From contig BTRK01000001.1 in the NCBI GenBank assembly GCA_036245805.1, positions 15,004,001 through 15,068,000 on the forward strand: a stretch of 64,000 bases of DNA. The letters run 5' to 3'. The position numbers and the translations under genes are program-made. Numbering within the stretch: position 1 is the stretch's first letter; each line of letters begins with the position of its first letter. This stretch comes from Pristionchus mayeri (taxonomy: Eukaryota; Nematoda; Chromadorea; Rhabditida; Neodiplogasteridae). Below the pieces are notes generated by a model, which had not been told where the DNA came from, ran no database searches, and saw nothing but the letters and a program-made list of their open reading frames with translations. Below are positions 45,665 through 57,140 of the stretch, in pieces.

Positions 45665-46490
45665 GAAGACGTTACGGCGACACTACTTGTAGTATTACAT
45701 CGTGCACGCCAATTGTAAATTTTTGATTTCCACGCCCCGAAATCATCTAACAAAAATCGACGAATTTATGTTCAACCTTGCACATTGTCGTTTCCATCAT
45801 TCTACTTCCATCTTTCCGCCACCCTACACTCAATGTTGCATCATTTATCCCTTCCAAAACATAACAATGACATTTCTTTTCGCAATGAAACCGTAAAGCT
45901 CGTTATTGGATTACCCAATAATTTTATATCGCTTTTTCGATCTATTTCCCAGCTCCATGCTCAAAATATTGTGTTCGACTTTTAGCTGCTTTTCATTTTC
46001 ATTCATACAAAGACGGGAAGTACCCTAACAAAACAACAAGATATTATATATTTTTGTCTCCACTCGCTCCGCCCCGTCAGCAACTTTTCCGGATAGTTTT
46101 CGGCCTCACGAGCCTTTCTCAACACTCACGCTGTGGGAACGAGTGCAGGTTAGGTTGTATGTATTGCGATTCAATTTCCTTTTAAAACGCTTGTGATAAG
46201 TTGATTGGTGACAAATTAATTAGCTGTTCAGCGAATAATATTGATTATAAGAGCAGTACGTAGCATTCACGTTACGTGGTTGGTTGCCGTTGCACAAATT
46301 ACATATATAAAATGAAGTAGGGTATTGACCAGTGATTCTAGCCTTTGCCGTTTGAACAAAATATTTCCGTCAGTGCTCCAACATAGAACAACTCAAGACG
46401 TGGAATCACTTCTGAAAATGAGTCACCGAGCAGCTTCAAGTTGCAAACTACGCTAAAGTTATGCCTGAAACTTCTTCAGGGAATACTTCT
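45655..46490. repeat. Duplicated segment, copy 1 (partner 50435-51805)
   Basis: Two blocks, 45655-45900 and 46197-46490, match 50435-50660 and 51422-51805 in the same order and orientation. The second block has a third copy at 49660-50020. Confidence 0.65.
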
Positions 46491-47353
46491 CATTTATTGT
46501 TGGGCAAGCTAAAATATTTTCCAATTTAACTAGTGACATTTATGCTGTGTGAGTTCATCATGCCGATGCTGACGCAGCCGCAAGCAATGTCTTAGCGAGG
46601 CATCGGAAAAAAATATGTAATGTAAAATATGTTGACAGTTTACCTTAAGATTATTTAAAAATAGAGAGCTCATCACTTGATTCAATATGTATATGAGCAG
46701 TAGCTAGTTCTCGATTATGAGCTGACCGAGTACGTTACCTGAAGAGAAAGTGGATGACGCATTACACTCAGGTGCTTGATGTTGAAATCGTGGAGGATGA
46801 AGACATGAAGACCTCATCATCACATTCCATAGTCCCGCAGGAGGTACGACAAATGTCAAATCTAAATGTCTCAGTCATTAGTGGTTCTCATTACTAGAGG
46901 CGAGAACCATCCGCCCTGATGGCTTATGAATATTGTCGCTGTTATGAGTTGTGCTTTTATTATTTACTGCGCCAGAAATCAAATCTTGTTTGTTCCGGAT
47001 AATTGATGTTTCATAGTATTATCTAAAGCATAAAAGATATGCATGATTGTCTAAGTAGCTCTAGCACAATAAATGCAATTAGTCAAAATCTGGAAAGCTG
47101 CACTATACCATCCCACTCAATAATTACCAATGGTAGGTCACTCACTATTAAATAGCATTGAGCATCTTGATGGGACAACAGGGATAGGGGAATTCCGTTC
47201 GGATGGCTGAGCTCAGGGCAGGGTTGGTGATTGGTTCTAACACATTGTACTTATTTAAAATTGTATTCTGACATGCGGACTGAAAGCGATCGCGCAGCAT
47301 AATTTAATTCCAGTAAGTGGGGCTTCTGAAGTATGGCGTTTCCTGGATCAGTT
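46491..47353. other. Unassigned region
   Basis: No gene. A short acidic open stretch ending at a GTACGA donor-like site (about 46794-46841) is noted only as a weak exon candidate. Confidence 0.35.
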
Positions 47354-47437
47354 GGTACAACAAATCAGAACAACAAATACATTCACCAGGAGCAGGGCTG
47401 GTACAACAAATCAGAACAACAAATACATTCACCAGGA
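47354..47437. repeat. Tandem duplication, 46-bp period
   Basis: GGTACAACAAATCAGAACAA begins at 47354 and again at 47400; the shared 38 bases are identical. Confidence 0.9.
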
Positions 47438-47574
47438 TGTAATTCAGAGTCGACTATTAATCGAATTTCACATCTCATAAATTATGATATAATAGACCAG
47501 TACGCATTATAAAATGCTTTACACGAACAATTTTGTTCTTGTTTCGCAAAGCTATGAGCATATTTGTTGTTTTA

Positions 47575-47614
47575 GATTTGTTGTTTTTGTTGTAAACAAC
47601 AAAAACAACAAATC
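47575..47614. repeat. Perfect 19-bp inverted repeat with 2-bp spacer
   Basis: GATTTGTTGTTTTTGTTGT, AA, then the exact complement. AT-rich, able to form a hairpin or cruciform. Function unknown. Confidence 0.85.
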
Positions 47615-47889
47615 GTTCATAACTTGGCGGAAAACGAATTAATTTTGGTTTTCAATGGTTTAAATATACAACCATGTTCTACTCTATAATAATTTATTAA
47701 TGGTATCATTCAGAATATTTTCATTCCTTAATATAGAATGCTCGCCAAGTATTACGAATTAAAAGGTTTATTGCAAGGTTCCTGTGAAAAGGAAGGATTC
47801 ATACGATTTTTAATGTTCTCTCACTCTCCTTCCCGTAGCTTCAAACTTGACGTACATCATATTTGTATCAGTCGAGGGCAAAAAGGATT

Positions 47890-47958
47890 GCATCGGCCGG
47901 GAATCGAACCGGGCCGCCTGCGTGGCAGGCGAGCATTCTACCACTGAACCACCGATGC
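47890..47958 (-). tRNA. tRNA-Gly(GCC), possibly decayed
   Basis: The minus strand begins GCATCGGTGGTTCAGTGGTA and contains the anticodon loop CTGCCAC, so it decodes Gly GGC/GGT. The acceptor stem GCATCGG/CCGATGC is perfect. Two departures: the anticodon stem has a C-A mismatch (CTCGC against GCAGG), and the T stem is CCCGG...CCCGG, one base short of the usual pairing. It may be a pseudogene or hold a sequence error. Confidence 0.8.
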
Positions 47959-48183
47959 TTGTCGTAAGCGCTCGCAGTGAAGACTAAGTTGCTCAGGACG
48001 TTGAAGCGGAAATGTAAGATCACAACATTGTAACAAACGAAGCAAGAAATGACCCTCTTCTTTCTACTTCATCTCTCTCTGATTATACCGATGGGAAGAG
48101 GGGAGCGTAGTGAATGAGAATGAGCGCTGGCGGTCCGGAATCATTGATGAATGAGAGGTGAAGGAAATATTCATTGCACATCA

Positions 48184-48256
48184 CCAGCCATAGCTCAGTT
48201 GGTAGAGCGGAGGACTGTAGATCCTTAGGTCACTGGTTCGAATCCGGTTGGCTGGA
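48184..48256 (+). tRNA. tRNA-Tyr(GTA), no intron
   Basis: All four stems pair: acceptor CCAGCCA/TGGCTGG, D arm GCTC/GAGC, anticodon GAGGA/TCCTT with loop CTGTAGA, and T arm ACTGG/CCGGT. The 73-base gene includes discriminator A. Most eukaryotic tRNA-Tyr genes carry an intron just after the anticodon; this one has none. Confidence 0.93.
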
Positions 48257-48364
48257 ATTCTTTTGGGTTAGTTTTCACTTTAGAAAAATTTATAATCATG
48301 GTTCTATTGCAGAAGTTGATTTTTGAACATCGTGGGTAATTGTATTTTAAGTTTGGCTATAAGA

Positions 48365-48660
48365 GTTCATGTTTCACACTATTGTTAATGGTCCTATAAA
48401 ACGAGATCTTCAATGCTTCTAGGATCGCGAAAAAAACAAAACAGCCAAACCTCTTCGAAGACTTCCCTATCCCTCTTTCGATGTCTGGTCCACGCTCTCG
48501 TTGCCACTGGCGATCATGAAGACGCCATTGCTAATCAAGGCCGAGTCCCCCACCTGCAACTTTCATGTTCGGAAAGCCAAGAGTTTTGTGCTTGAAGCGT
48601 TTCGTAAGAGTTCAAAATATATTAGAAAAATAATTTGTCTAGAGAATGTTCCCTTTATAA
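48365..48660. repeat. Short dispersed repeat R, copy 2
   Basis: Matches 49283-49560 and, less well, 32528-32790. It lies just after the tRNA-Tyr gene. Confidence 0.65.
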
Positions 48661-49025
48661 AAAAAATAATACACTATCTGCAATCTGTGCCAACATACAT
48701 ATGCGTGAAATGGAAAGATTATTTGTCAAGCTCACCATGAGAGCGCTACCGATGTTGATAGAGAATCAGAGACCAGCTTTCTTTCATTTTCTCACCTGCA
48801 ATCGTAGTTCTTCTGATCAAATGACAGGGAGATCGTCCAATTAACAATCAGCGAGCGATTTTTCCCCGTCGTGTTCTAATCCTGTAGTTAATCTGATAAT
48901 AAAAAATCACAATTTGAACTTTGTGAAAAATTTAAAGAAGGTGTAACGCGAATAAGAGATGAGAAGGTAATGCATTCTGATGAGCGTGTTAGGTATAATG
49001 TTTCACCTCAGCCCGAACCAACGGT

Positions 49026-49090
49026 GATCATAGCGCAGTGGGTAACTCCTGCGCGCCAAGCGCAATCTACGTGAGTTCGAATCAAGAGGC
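49026..49090 (+). other. tRNA-like sequence with A and B boxes
   Basis: A box TAGCGCAGTGGG (49031) and B box GAGTTCGAATC (49073) have tRNA spacing. The anticodon arm TGCGC/GCGCA has a five-base loop without the usual T before the anticodon, and I find no matching acceptor stem. Most likely a tRNA-derived SINE head or tRNA pseudogene. Confidence 0.5.
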
Positions 49091-49282
49091 GCATTCGTTG
49101 TTGCTGTTTTTCTCATTCATTTCAAATGCGCGCGCTTCGCCTGCGCTGAGGCCCGATCTTCTCATTCTCATATCTCGAGGTAGAGGCATCTGTGTCACTT
49201 CGGATAAAGTGATTTCTCATCGGATTTCTGTCCTCTACGACAACCACTATTCTATTTTTCGTGTTACTCCTTCTTTAAGCTT

Positions 49283-49560
49283 GGCAAAGAGAGCTCATGT
49301 TTCATACTATTCTCATAGGACCGGCCGAACTAATTCACCAATATGTCGTGGACCACCTTGCGAAAAAAACCTGCCGAACCTCTCCGAAGACTTCTGATTG
49401 TTCTTCCGATAACTTGGCCATGGTCATCGTGCTTCTGGTGATCACGAAGACGCCATTGCTAATCAAGGTCAGTTCCGTCATCTGCAAATTTTAGTGTTCG
49501 GACAACCAAAAGTTTTGTGCTTCACGCGTTTCATAAGCGCCTAAAACGAATAGAAAAATT
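49283..49560. repeat. Short dispersed repeat R, copy 3
   Basis: Close relative of 48365-48660. On the minus strand it contains an open start MTMAKLSEEQSEVFGE, which recalls the SEE-rich first exons elsewhere. Confidence 0.65.
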
Positions 49561-49659
49561 TATTTGTCTGAAACCGATGACTATGAAAAACAAAACAAAA
49601 TAAGATAAAAGGACACGAGCCAGTGATGAAAAAAGGACACGAGCCAGTGATGAAAAGGA

Positions 49660-50020
49660 TGTTGTTATAGTTGATTGGGGGCAAATTCATTTGCTGGCCA
49701 GGGAATAATAATGTTTATAAAAACACTAAGAAGGATTCACGTTACGTGGTTGCCGTTGCGCGAAGTGCTTATCTATATTGCAATAGCCACATTGGTCAAT
49801 GTTCCTCTCATGACCGTATGAAAACAATATTTCTGTCAGTACTCCAACACAGAACAACTCAAGACGTAGAGTCACTTCTGAAAATTGATTCATAGGTGAT
49901 AAAATAGAACCAGGATACAAAAATGTTGCCCAGTTGCATTGCGAGTAGGCTCAGTAAGTCACCTAGTAGCTTCAAGTTGCAAATAACGCTCAAGTTCTGT
50001 GAGAAACTTCCGCGGGCAAT
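49660..50020. repeat. Third copy of the 46.2/51.4 kb repeat block
   Basis: Shares GATTCACGTTACGTGGTTG, CTCCAACACAGAACAACTCA and a final GAGTAGGCTCAGT.AGTCACCT block with 51422-51805. The ORFs are not conserved between the copies, so the conserved blocks may be non-coding. Confidence 0.65.
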
Positions 50021-50434
50021 TTCCTATTGATCAAATTTTCGAAAGTCATCGAGAGGTAATATTTATTTTCTTTGCTGTTTAAAGCACACTTTTTCTGATA
50101 AATAACATAACGTGGGAATGGAGCATTACATTTCTCGAACAAAGCAATTTCTCACACTGAAAGATCCTACATCTCATTATTTGTAGCCCTATTTAATTAG
50201 TGCAGAAAATTCAGCCAAATCTACTTGGATGTTCGACTCTGTCCTACCACCCAGGTAACGATGGCATGGATGACGAATTGACGATAGCTGAAAGAATGAG
50301 GGATATTACAGTGACTGTTGTATTGCATTGTGTTATACTGTGTCAATATTTGATCGATTTCTTCTCTAAAAATATTAACCGAAATACATAAAAAATATTA
50401 ACAGAAATACATAGAAATATCGCATGTAAACGTG
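50021..50434. other. Unassigned region
   Basis: No supported feature. Confidence 0.4.
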
Positions 50435-51805
50435 AAGACGACACGACTACACAACGTGCAATATTACATCGAACACACCAATTGACAATTTTTAATTTCC
50501 GCGCTCCCATAATCATCTATCAAAATAGACAAATTTAATTTTATCCCAGAACATTGTTGTTTCAATCATTCTATTTCCCTGTTTTTCGTAGCCCTACAGT
50601 CAATAATGTTTCATTGATTGCTTCCAAACATAACAATCACAATTCTACTCACATTGAAAACCCCGAAGTAGACGGCGCGAAATTTATTATCCCATATTTT
50701 CTCCTTATTCCGATTTTTTTTCGCTCAAATATGCAGTTATGATGTAGCACTCAAGAATTCATCTAGTAGCTCTCCAGACATACTAAGTGGGGGAAGAACT
50801 GCTAAAAACGTCACGTAATTCAATATTTTGTAAGGAAAGCGTGAGTGCCTTCGCATAGCAACTGGAATAATCTCAAAATAAAACCATAAAAATATGGCAA
50901 GAAATTAAAATCTTATATCTTTTCCAAATCAATGTTAAATGCGTTTTTCGCCTTTCTCCTCTCCCTTGCTCGCTCTTCCCTGTAGATAGTCTCTGCATAT
51001 CCTGCGTGAGAAGATGAGAGAAAATATTATAGTACAATAATATAATCCTTCACTCATCTCTCTTATGGGCGCGTGCATCTTTCCGTAGATGAACAGTTCT
51101 TAGTGCGCGAAGATTACACCGTAGAGACGAAGTGAAAGGAAAAACAGACAAGCTGAAAGATACATTCATCACTCCATGTGAAATTGTCTAGCCTATGCTC
51201 AACATTTCGCAACGATTGATCCGGTTGCACAACAACAAATCATATATCGCATACGAAACAGGCAACCGCCAAGCGATCGTCATGGAAGGTATTATGAAGA
51301 AGAAAATTGTGATGTTAGAAGTGTTCACAATTTTAATTTTTGGAAAATATAAACTCGAAATATACCTCGATAGACGAGTTCAAAGAGGAAAATAAGAGAG
51401 AAGAAGGAGAGGAAAAGGGGGTTGTTATAAGTTGATTGGGGGCAAATTAATTAGCTGGTCAGGGAATATTAGTGTTTATAAAAACGATATAGTGAATCAC
51501 AATTTTTAAAAAAAATCGTAGAATGTTACGTGGTTGGTTGCCGTTGCACGAAGTGCTTATCTACAATGCAGTAGCCACTTGATCAGTAGTACTCCTTGCC
51601 ATGGTTGTTTGAAAAAAACAATAATATTTCAATCAGTTCTCCAACACAGAACAACTCAACATGTGGAGTCACATCTGATAGTTGATTAAAAGGCGATAGG
51701 AGGGTACCAGAATACAAAAATTGTACGCAATTTCATTGCGAGTAGGCTCAGTGAGTCACCTAGAAGCTTACAGTAACGTTCAAATTCTGCCAAAATTAAT
51801 TCAGG
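50435..51805. repeat. Duplicated segment, copy 2 (partner 45655-46490)
   Basis: Blocks 50435-50660 and 51422-51805 match copy 1. The middle (50660-51420) is longer here than in copy 1 and has no recognised gene. Confidence 0.65.
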
Positions 51806-52003
51806 CAATATTTTTTTATTTCTTGTAGAGCAACACAATTACTTTTTAAAGCAATATCGTACCGTCTGTCCGTCTGTCTGTTACGCCTTTTCTTCAAATC
51901 GCTCTAATTTGCCTGCAAATCCGCACTTCCTCAGTTGCTCACCTTGTGTATATACATATATGGCTCTCGCTAGACATGCGAATAATGCTACAAACGGCAC
52001 AAG

Positions 52004-52041
52004 GTCGGATGAGAACTATGACGTCATAGTTCTCATCCGAC
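52004..52041. repeat. Perfect 38-bp palindrome centred on TGACGTCA
   Basis: GTCGGATGAGAACTATGAC is followed directly by its exact complement. The centre is the CRE/ATF octamer TGACGTCA. Imperfect pairing (GGCAC/GTGCC) continues outside. Confidence 0.9.
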
Positions 52042-52345
52042 GCAGTGCCGCTACAGACGGTTCCACAATGTTGGGAATTTATGATTGATCGATTGGCTTT
52101 CGAGATCCAATCGTTAAATCTCCGATGAAAATGCCGTAGTGAATTGTTTTACAGGCAGTTATCACTCATTTGTTTTATGTTCCGAAATTGTTAATTGATT
52201 GATTGGCTTCCCAGAGTAAAATGAGCAAACTCTGGACGATGTCGCAGTGAACACGAAGCTGGTATTTTCCTCAATCACCTGGCAGCCATCTAGAAGGAGT
52301 AAGTGAGGTGGGAAGTGCTTCGTCGCTTTTGACAATATTTGAAAA

Positions 52346-52678
52346 ATGAATCTGCTTTTGGACGAGGCGATTAGAAAGTGGGAATTATGTTTTGGTTTTA
52401 AACAACTTCTCCGACGAATCATCGTGGCACGCCTAGCTCTGAATTTAGGATATGTCGAAAACATGGATCAACCTTTTCGCACCGAACGGTGGCGAGTGAG
52501 TGATTATTTACTTACGGTGAAATCAAGGTATTATGAGAGACTGTTTGAATCAGTGAACATATGCTTGGAAAGTGCGAAAAATCGAAATCGTCCAAAATTT
52601 GCATACAATTGGTTCCTCGTGCTCATCAAAACATCACGAAACACTCCAGCGCCGCCCGAATTCGCCAAAGTGGAATAA
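52346..52678 (+). CDS. Hypothetical 110-codon ORF
   Basis: ATG to TAA, reading MNLLLDEAIRKWELCFGFKQ onwards, basic and Trp/Tyr-rich. There is no domain, repeat or paralogue in the window to support it, and a 100-codon frame overlaps it on the other strand. Listed because it is one of the longer ORFs outside the transposons. Confidence 0.2.
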   Translation: MNLLLDEAIRKWELCFGFKQLLRRIIVARLALNLGYVENMDQPFRTERWRVSDYLLTVKSRYYERLFESVNICLESAKNRNRPKFAYNWFLVLIKTSRNTPAPPEFAKVE

Positions 52679-52679
52679 A

Positions 52680-53132
52680 GTTAGATAGATGAGAAGCGAA
52701 ACCAAACCAGAGATCGATCATAAGAGCGCGTGACAGAATCAGAGAAGTCTGAAATGAGCTGGAATTGTTGAGTGCACGTTTGCGATGCTGAACCAAATTG
52801 TACGCTGATATGTTTAATTTTTTCAGTAGAGATTGTAAATGCGATCACTTGCAGTATCGGCTCAGCCATCTAACCAATTTACGAAACGAAAATGTGATTA
52901 GTCAAGAGGTGTAAATTCAAACAATTTAACGGTTTTTTTAAAGCCGAAGTTCATCAACACTTCTACACTGCCGCATATATTAGTTACAGCGCATCAAGCA
53001 AACGCATGTCATGAAATTGCACAAGAAGATCAAATAATTTATATATTTTTTAAAAATACTTTCAAATGTATCATTTGGATACGAAATGTGGTGGGATGTG
53101 ACCGACATACTGCAATATTCTCGAATGAGAGT
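52680..53132. other. Unassigned region
   Basis: No supported feature. Confidence 0.4.
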
Positions 53133-53597
53133 CAGTATGTTCGTCTATTGTACGCGATGGAAATTTAGGAACGTATACCGTGCAATTTCCAAAAATATCA
53201 TGTTTCGTGGATTCTGGAGAATTTTTATTTTTACGACTTTTGCTTTTTTGCATTCTTTTTTTAATATGCGTTTTCATAAAACGGATGGGTTTTTACACGG
53301 AAATTTGGCTAGAAATGCTATAAATGCTCGTGAAAAAACCATGAAATATTGACGAAATAGTGCTAAAACCCGGTTATGGCTATTTCGTCAAAATTGCATA
53401 ATTTTCGCGAGCTTTTATTGCATTTCGAGCCATATTTCCGTGTAAAAACCCATCCGTTTTATGAAAACGCATATGAAAAAAGAATGCAAAAAAGCAAAAC
53501 TCGTAAAAATAAAAATTCACCATAATCCACGAAACATGATATTTTTGGAAATTGCACGGTATACGTTCCTAAATTTCCATCACGTACGATAGACATC
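53133..53597. mobile_element. Short foldback element
   Basis: Arms 53140-53335 and 53395-53600 are inverted copies with few differences; the loop is about 60 bp. The ends are near GTCTATTGTACG. The ORFs on both strands mirror each other. The target duplication is unclear. Confidence 0.7.
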
Positions 53598-53599
53598 GG

Positions 53600-54659
53600 A
53601 AACCAGCATCGGCTGTCACCGATCGACGGCCAGCTGAATTTACATTAGGTTGTGAAATAAGTAACGCTCGATTTTAAACATGATGTTTGAGCCCGTCTAA
53701 AATAATTTTCTTTAAAGATCTTAAGCTGCCTCCTTAGCGTATATTATGGGAAGACTTGACCAATATATACACATGTTCGAATCGGATTACGCCTATTAGG
53801 TAATTATAATTTCCAAGTTTTTTCAAATATGATATTTTCACACTTTGCTAAACATCGTTTCTGGCTCTCATATTTTGAGTGAAAAAATAACCGTAGATTT
53901 TCATATAGTGGAGTGAGAAGTCCATTGGAAGTTCTATCGAAAAATATGTTTGAGCTCATGCGTGCCTCAAAATAGCACGAAATACAATGTATTGAATGCA
54001 AACCTTGCCGAGGTAACACTGCTCAAGCGATTATGTTTCATGCTTCGAGAATCATTCAGACTGTTACCTATATAAGTGCGCTTCAATGTTACACTATGGT
54101 GCTACATATTACAGAGAAAATGTGAGCACAAGCCTTTTCCTCATTTAGGAAACAAAGATTTTCAGAATTGTTGAATAAAGGCCAACATAGCCAAAATTTC
54201 TACTTTTGGTGTGCAAAGAATGAATACATTTTCTCAAAATGGAACTATGCCTTGAGTTCGCCCAGTCGGCTACTGATATATAAAGAGATGCTTTAACAGT
54301 TAACCACAAAAGTTAGGACTTTTCGCAAATTCTGGAAACAGGAAGTTTTGAAATATTCGAATTTCGACGTTCACATTTCATGCTCAAGATGATGAATTCG
54401 ACATATTTTGGTTGAAGTATTGCATGCTCACACAAATGTAAGTTTAAGCTGACAATGGAAAGTGCTTCCATTTTACTACATTTTAAATCATCAATTGGTA
54501 CCGATAAACGGCAAAGATAAGCTTTTCTATTGATGTTCGGTTAGCGTCAAGTTCATAACTAAATGCATTTTCTGACAGGACTTTCGCAGCAAACCAGGTT
54601 CACTTGTTGTTTTGTGATATCCATACGACGTACTTTGCGGATGTGACATAACATTTGCC
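53600..54659. other. Unassigned region
   Basis: About 1 kb without a supported feature. Confidence 0.4.
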
Positions 54660-55197
54660 GGGGGGCGGACAATCCGGCAACGGACAATCCGGCAACGGGA
54701 TGCCCTTCGCTGGAAATTCGAGCTAGCCACTTGGGTGTTGTTTCATTGTAATCAGTATGTGCTACCCTACCTTTGCATATACAATTCTTGTTGCAAAGCG
54801 AACTTGAGTTTCACTCCATATCTATGAATAGGGGTTCATGGTCCAAAATTGAGAATTTGACTGGAAAATCATGGTTAGATAACCGGAAAATGTCGTAACA
54901 TTTCGGTACCCATGTTTATGGAATACAGTAGTAACTAGGGTACTGGAATATCGATTTGTTTCGGTACTCACTGATTGTCTAGCCATGATTTTCCAGTCAA
55001 ATTCTCAATTTTGGACCATGAACCCCTATTCATAGATATGGAGTGAAATTCAACTTCGCTTTGCAACAAGAATTGTATATGCAAAGGTAGGGTAGCACAT
55101 ACTGATTATAATGAAACAACACCCAAGTGGCCAGCTCGAATCTCCAGCGAAGGGCGTCCCGTTGCCGGATTGTCCGTTGCCGGATTGTCCGCCCCCC
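54660..55197. mobile_element. Poly-G-ended foldback, copy 2
   Basis: 538 bp flanked by ATTTGCC, or CATTTGCC with the ambiguous C (54652-54659 and 55198-55205). It has ends G-run-CGGACAATCC and a tandem ACGGACAATCCGGCA motif just inside each end. The arms match 18254-18732 in several blocks, such as TGAGTTTCACTCC.TATC. Confidence 0.8.
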
Positions 55198-55205
55198 CAT
55201 TTGCC

Positions 55206-55689
55206 CTATAATAACTCTCCATGGATTGTAAGACAAAATGTAATCATTTCAACTCTTTGGTGATGATCCTTTGTCATCATCGTGTGTCCTCAATACTAAT
55301 TACACAGGCTTGAACAAATGCGCGATGGAAAGAGTACCCAGGCACTTAACGTACACATATAACACTACTGTAATCAGGCAGCAACAGAAGGCGGGGTAGC
55401 TCAGAAAATAAAATTTGAAAATCGATCGTTACTTTTTTCACAACCTGATATAATATTTTCTTAACGTAATTCAGTTAAAGGATAACAAAATGGTTCGTAA
55501 TTATTACCCATCTCGCAGCACTAATTTCCCATTCACTCTTTCACTTTCGCTAATTCTTTCGCTATGTGTGGTAGTTCAAATAGTGTGGGGAATTAATATT
55601 GACCTCGCACTCACTGAACAGCAAGATACACATCAGTTGCTTTTAGAGACACATCAGTAAAATCTTATTTCACGTGAAGGGCGACAGTG
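55206..55689. other. Spacer
   Basis: No supported feature. Confidence 0.4.
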
Positions 55690-55691
55690 TA

Positions 55692-56092
55692 TCACGCGTG
55701 TCGCTGAAGAATCGAATAAAATGGGGAGGGTGGAACATTTTTTGACCCATATATCTATGTAGAGTTTTGGATACTCCTTAGGGTCCCTCACAAGATAGCT
55801 TCAGGCTTTGTTCGAAATTCCCGATTTTATGGTCGTGGTATGTCTTTAACGTTGTAGTCAGTTTGCCAAGAAATTGATTCTCAACGACGCTGTGCGCCCT
55901 CAAAGTTGGATATTTTCGGAAAAAAGTTTGATAAAAGTTTGATGACCTACCACGACCTTAAAATCGAGAATTTCGAACAAACCTCGAAGCTATCTTGTGA
56001 GGGACCCTATGTACTGTCTAAAACTGGCTTTATTCCATTTTCGACTTTTCCATTGTGCCAGGGTTTATTCGATTCTTCCCCGACACGCGTGA
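55692..56092. mobile_element. TA-flanked foldback, element A
   Basis: 401 bp. The ends are TCACGCGTGTCGCTGAAGAA and the complement of TCACGCGTGTCGGGGAAGAA, with AATCGA at bases 19-24 on both sides. TA at 55690-55691 and 56093-56094; the latter is shared with element B. No gene. Confidence 0.85.
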
Positions 56093-56094
56093 TA

Positions 56095-57140
56095 TCACGC
56101 ATTTCACGAGAGAATCGAGCTAAATTCCTCATTCTTGGGAATGTAGGAAAAAGCGTCAAATGTGTTCTAACCGGTCATTAGTCGTGTCTTACTACCCCCC
56201 GAAGTCTCATTGCGCATACTTCATCTTGGGGCTCCCTACACCGGACACCATATCCACCAGCACCACCAGCTTTCTATTTGAGAGATCGTTTCGCGATTAC
56301 AGTGAAAGATAGAGCAAAATTGTCCTCTGAGTGACCCTACTCATTTGTCAAGCTCTATCGATCTATCATATATAGGTCATATCCTCTGAATGTTCGTTTG
56401 AATAGTGCTACAGATCCGGCTCCTTTTCTCGAAAATGTAGGCAAAGGCGCAGCTAAAATTAGCATATTGTGTGCAGTTTGTCGAGGGCTATCGAATGAGT
56501 GGTTTGCGAAAAAACATACCGGGGGGAGAACATGAGTTATGCCCCTTTTATTTTGCAGGATCATTTGGATCAATTTTACTCCATAAAATTATGAATTCAG
56601 ACCGCTCTCATCGCCCGCTTCGCCTAGAATGATCCGTTCCCTCTCAGTTTCATGTTGAAAAATAACTTCAAATGATCCTGGAAAGTAAAAGTGGCATAAC
56701 TCATGTTATCCCCCCCCCCCGGTATGTTTTTCGCAAACCACTCATTCGATAGCCCTCGACAAACTGCACACAATATGCTAATTTTACCTGCGCCTTAGCC
56801 TACATTTTCGAGAAAAGGAGCCTGATTTGTAGCACCGAACATTCAGAGGATATGACCTATATAGATCGATAGAGCTTGAAAAATGAGTAGGGGTCACTCA
56901 GAGGACAATTTTGCTCTATCTTTTACTGTAATCGCGAGACGAGCTGTCAAAGGGAAAGCTTCCGAGATGGTGCTCGGTGCAGGGAGCCCCAAAATGAAGT
57001 ATGCGCAATGAGACTTCGGGGGGGGGGGGGGGGGGGGGGGTAGTCAGACATGACTAATGATGCCCAAAACCGGTTAGAACACATTTGAGGCTTTTTCCTT
57101 CATTCCCTGGTTCAGCTCGATTCACTCATGAGAGGCGTGA
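56095..57140. mobile_element. TA-flanked foldback, element B
   Basis: 1046 bp with long arms. The ends are TCACGCATTTCACGAGAGAA (left) and TCACGCCTCTCATGAGTGAA (right, read inward), each followed by TCGA. TA flanks both sides (56093-56094 and 57141-57142). The right arm has a G run of about 22 where the left has six C. Inner parts repeat the AGTTATGCC...CCGGTATG palindrome. Confidence 0.85.

Noticed and set aside
47738..47947. 69-codon ORF
   Set aside because: Its end overlaps the tRNA-Gly gene on the other strand and nothing supports translation.
18254..57041. Long G or C runs (18254, 18717, 30511, 56707, 57018)
   Set aside because: Not treated as features in themselves. They sit at foldback ends or in an LTR, and their lengths may be unreliable in the assembly.
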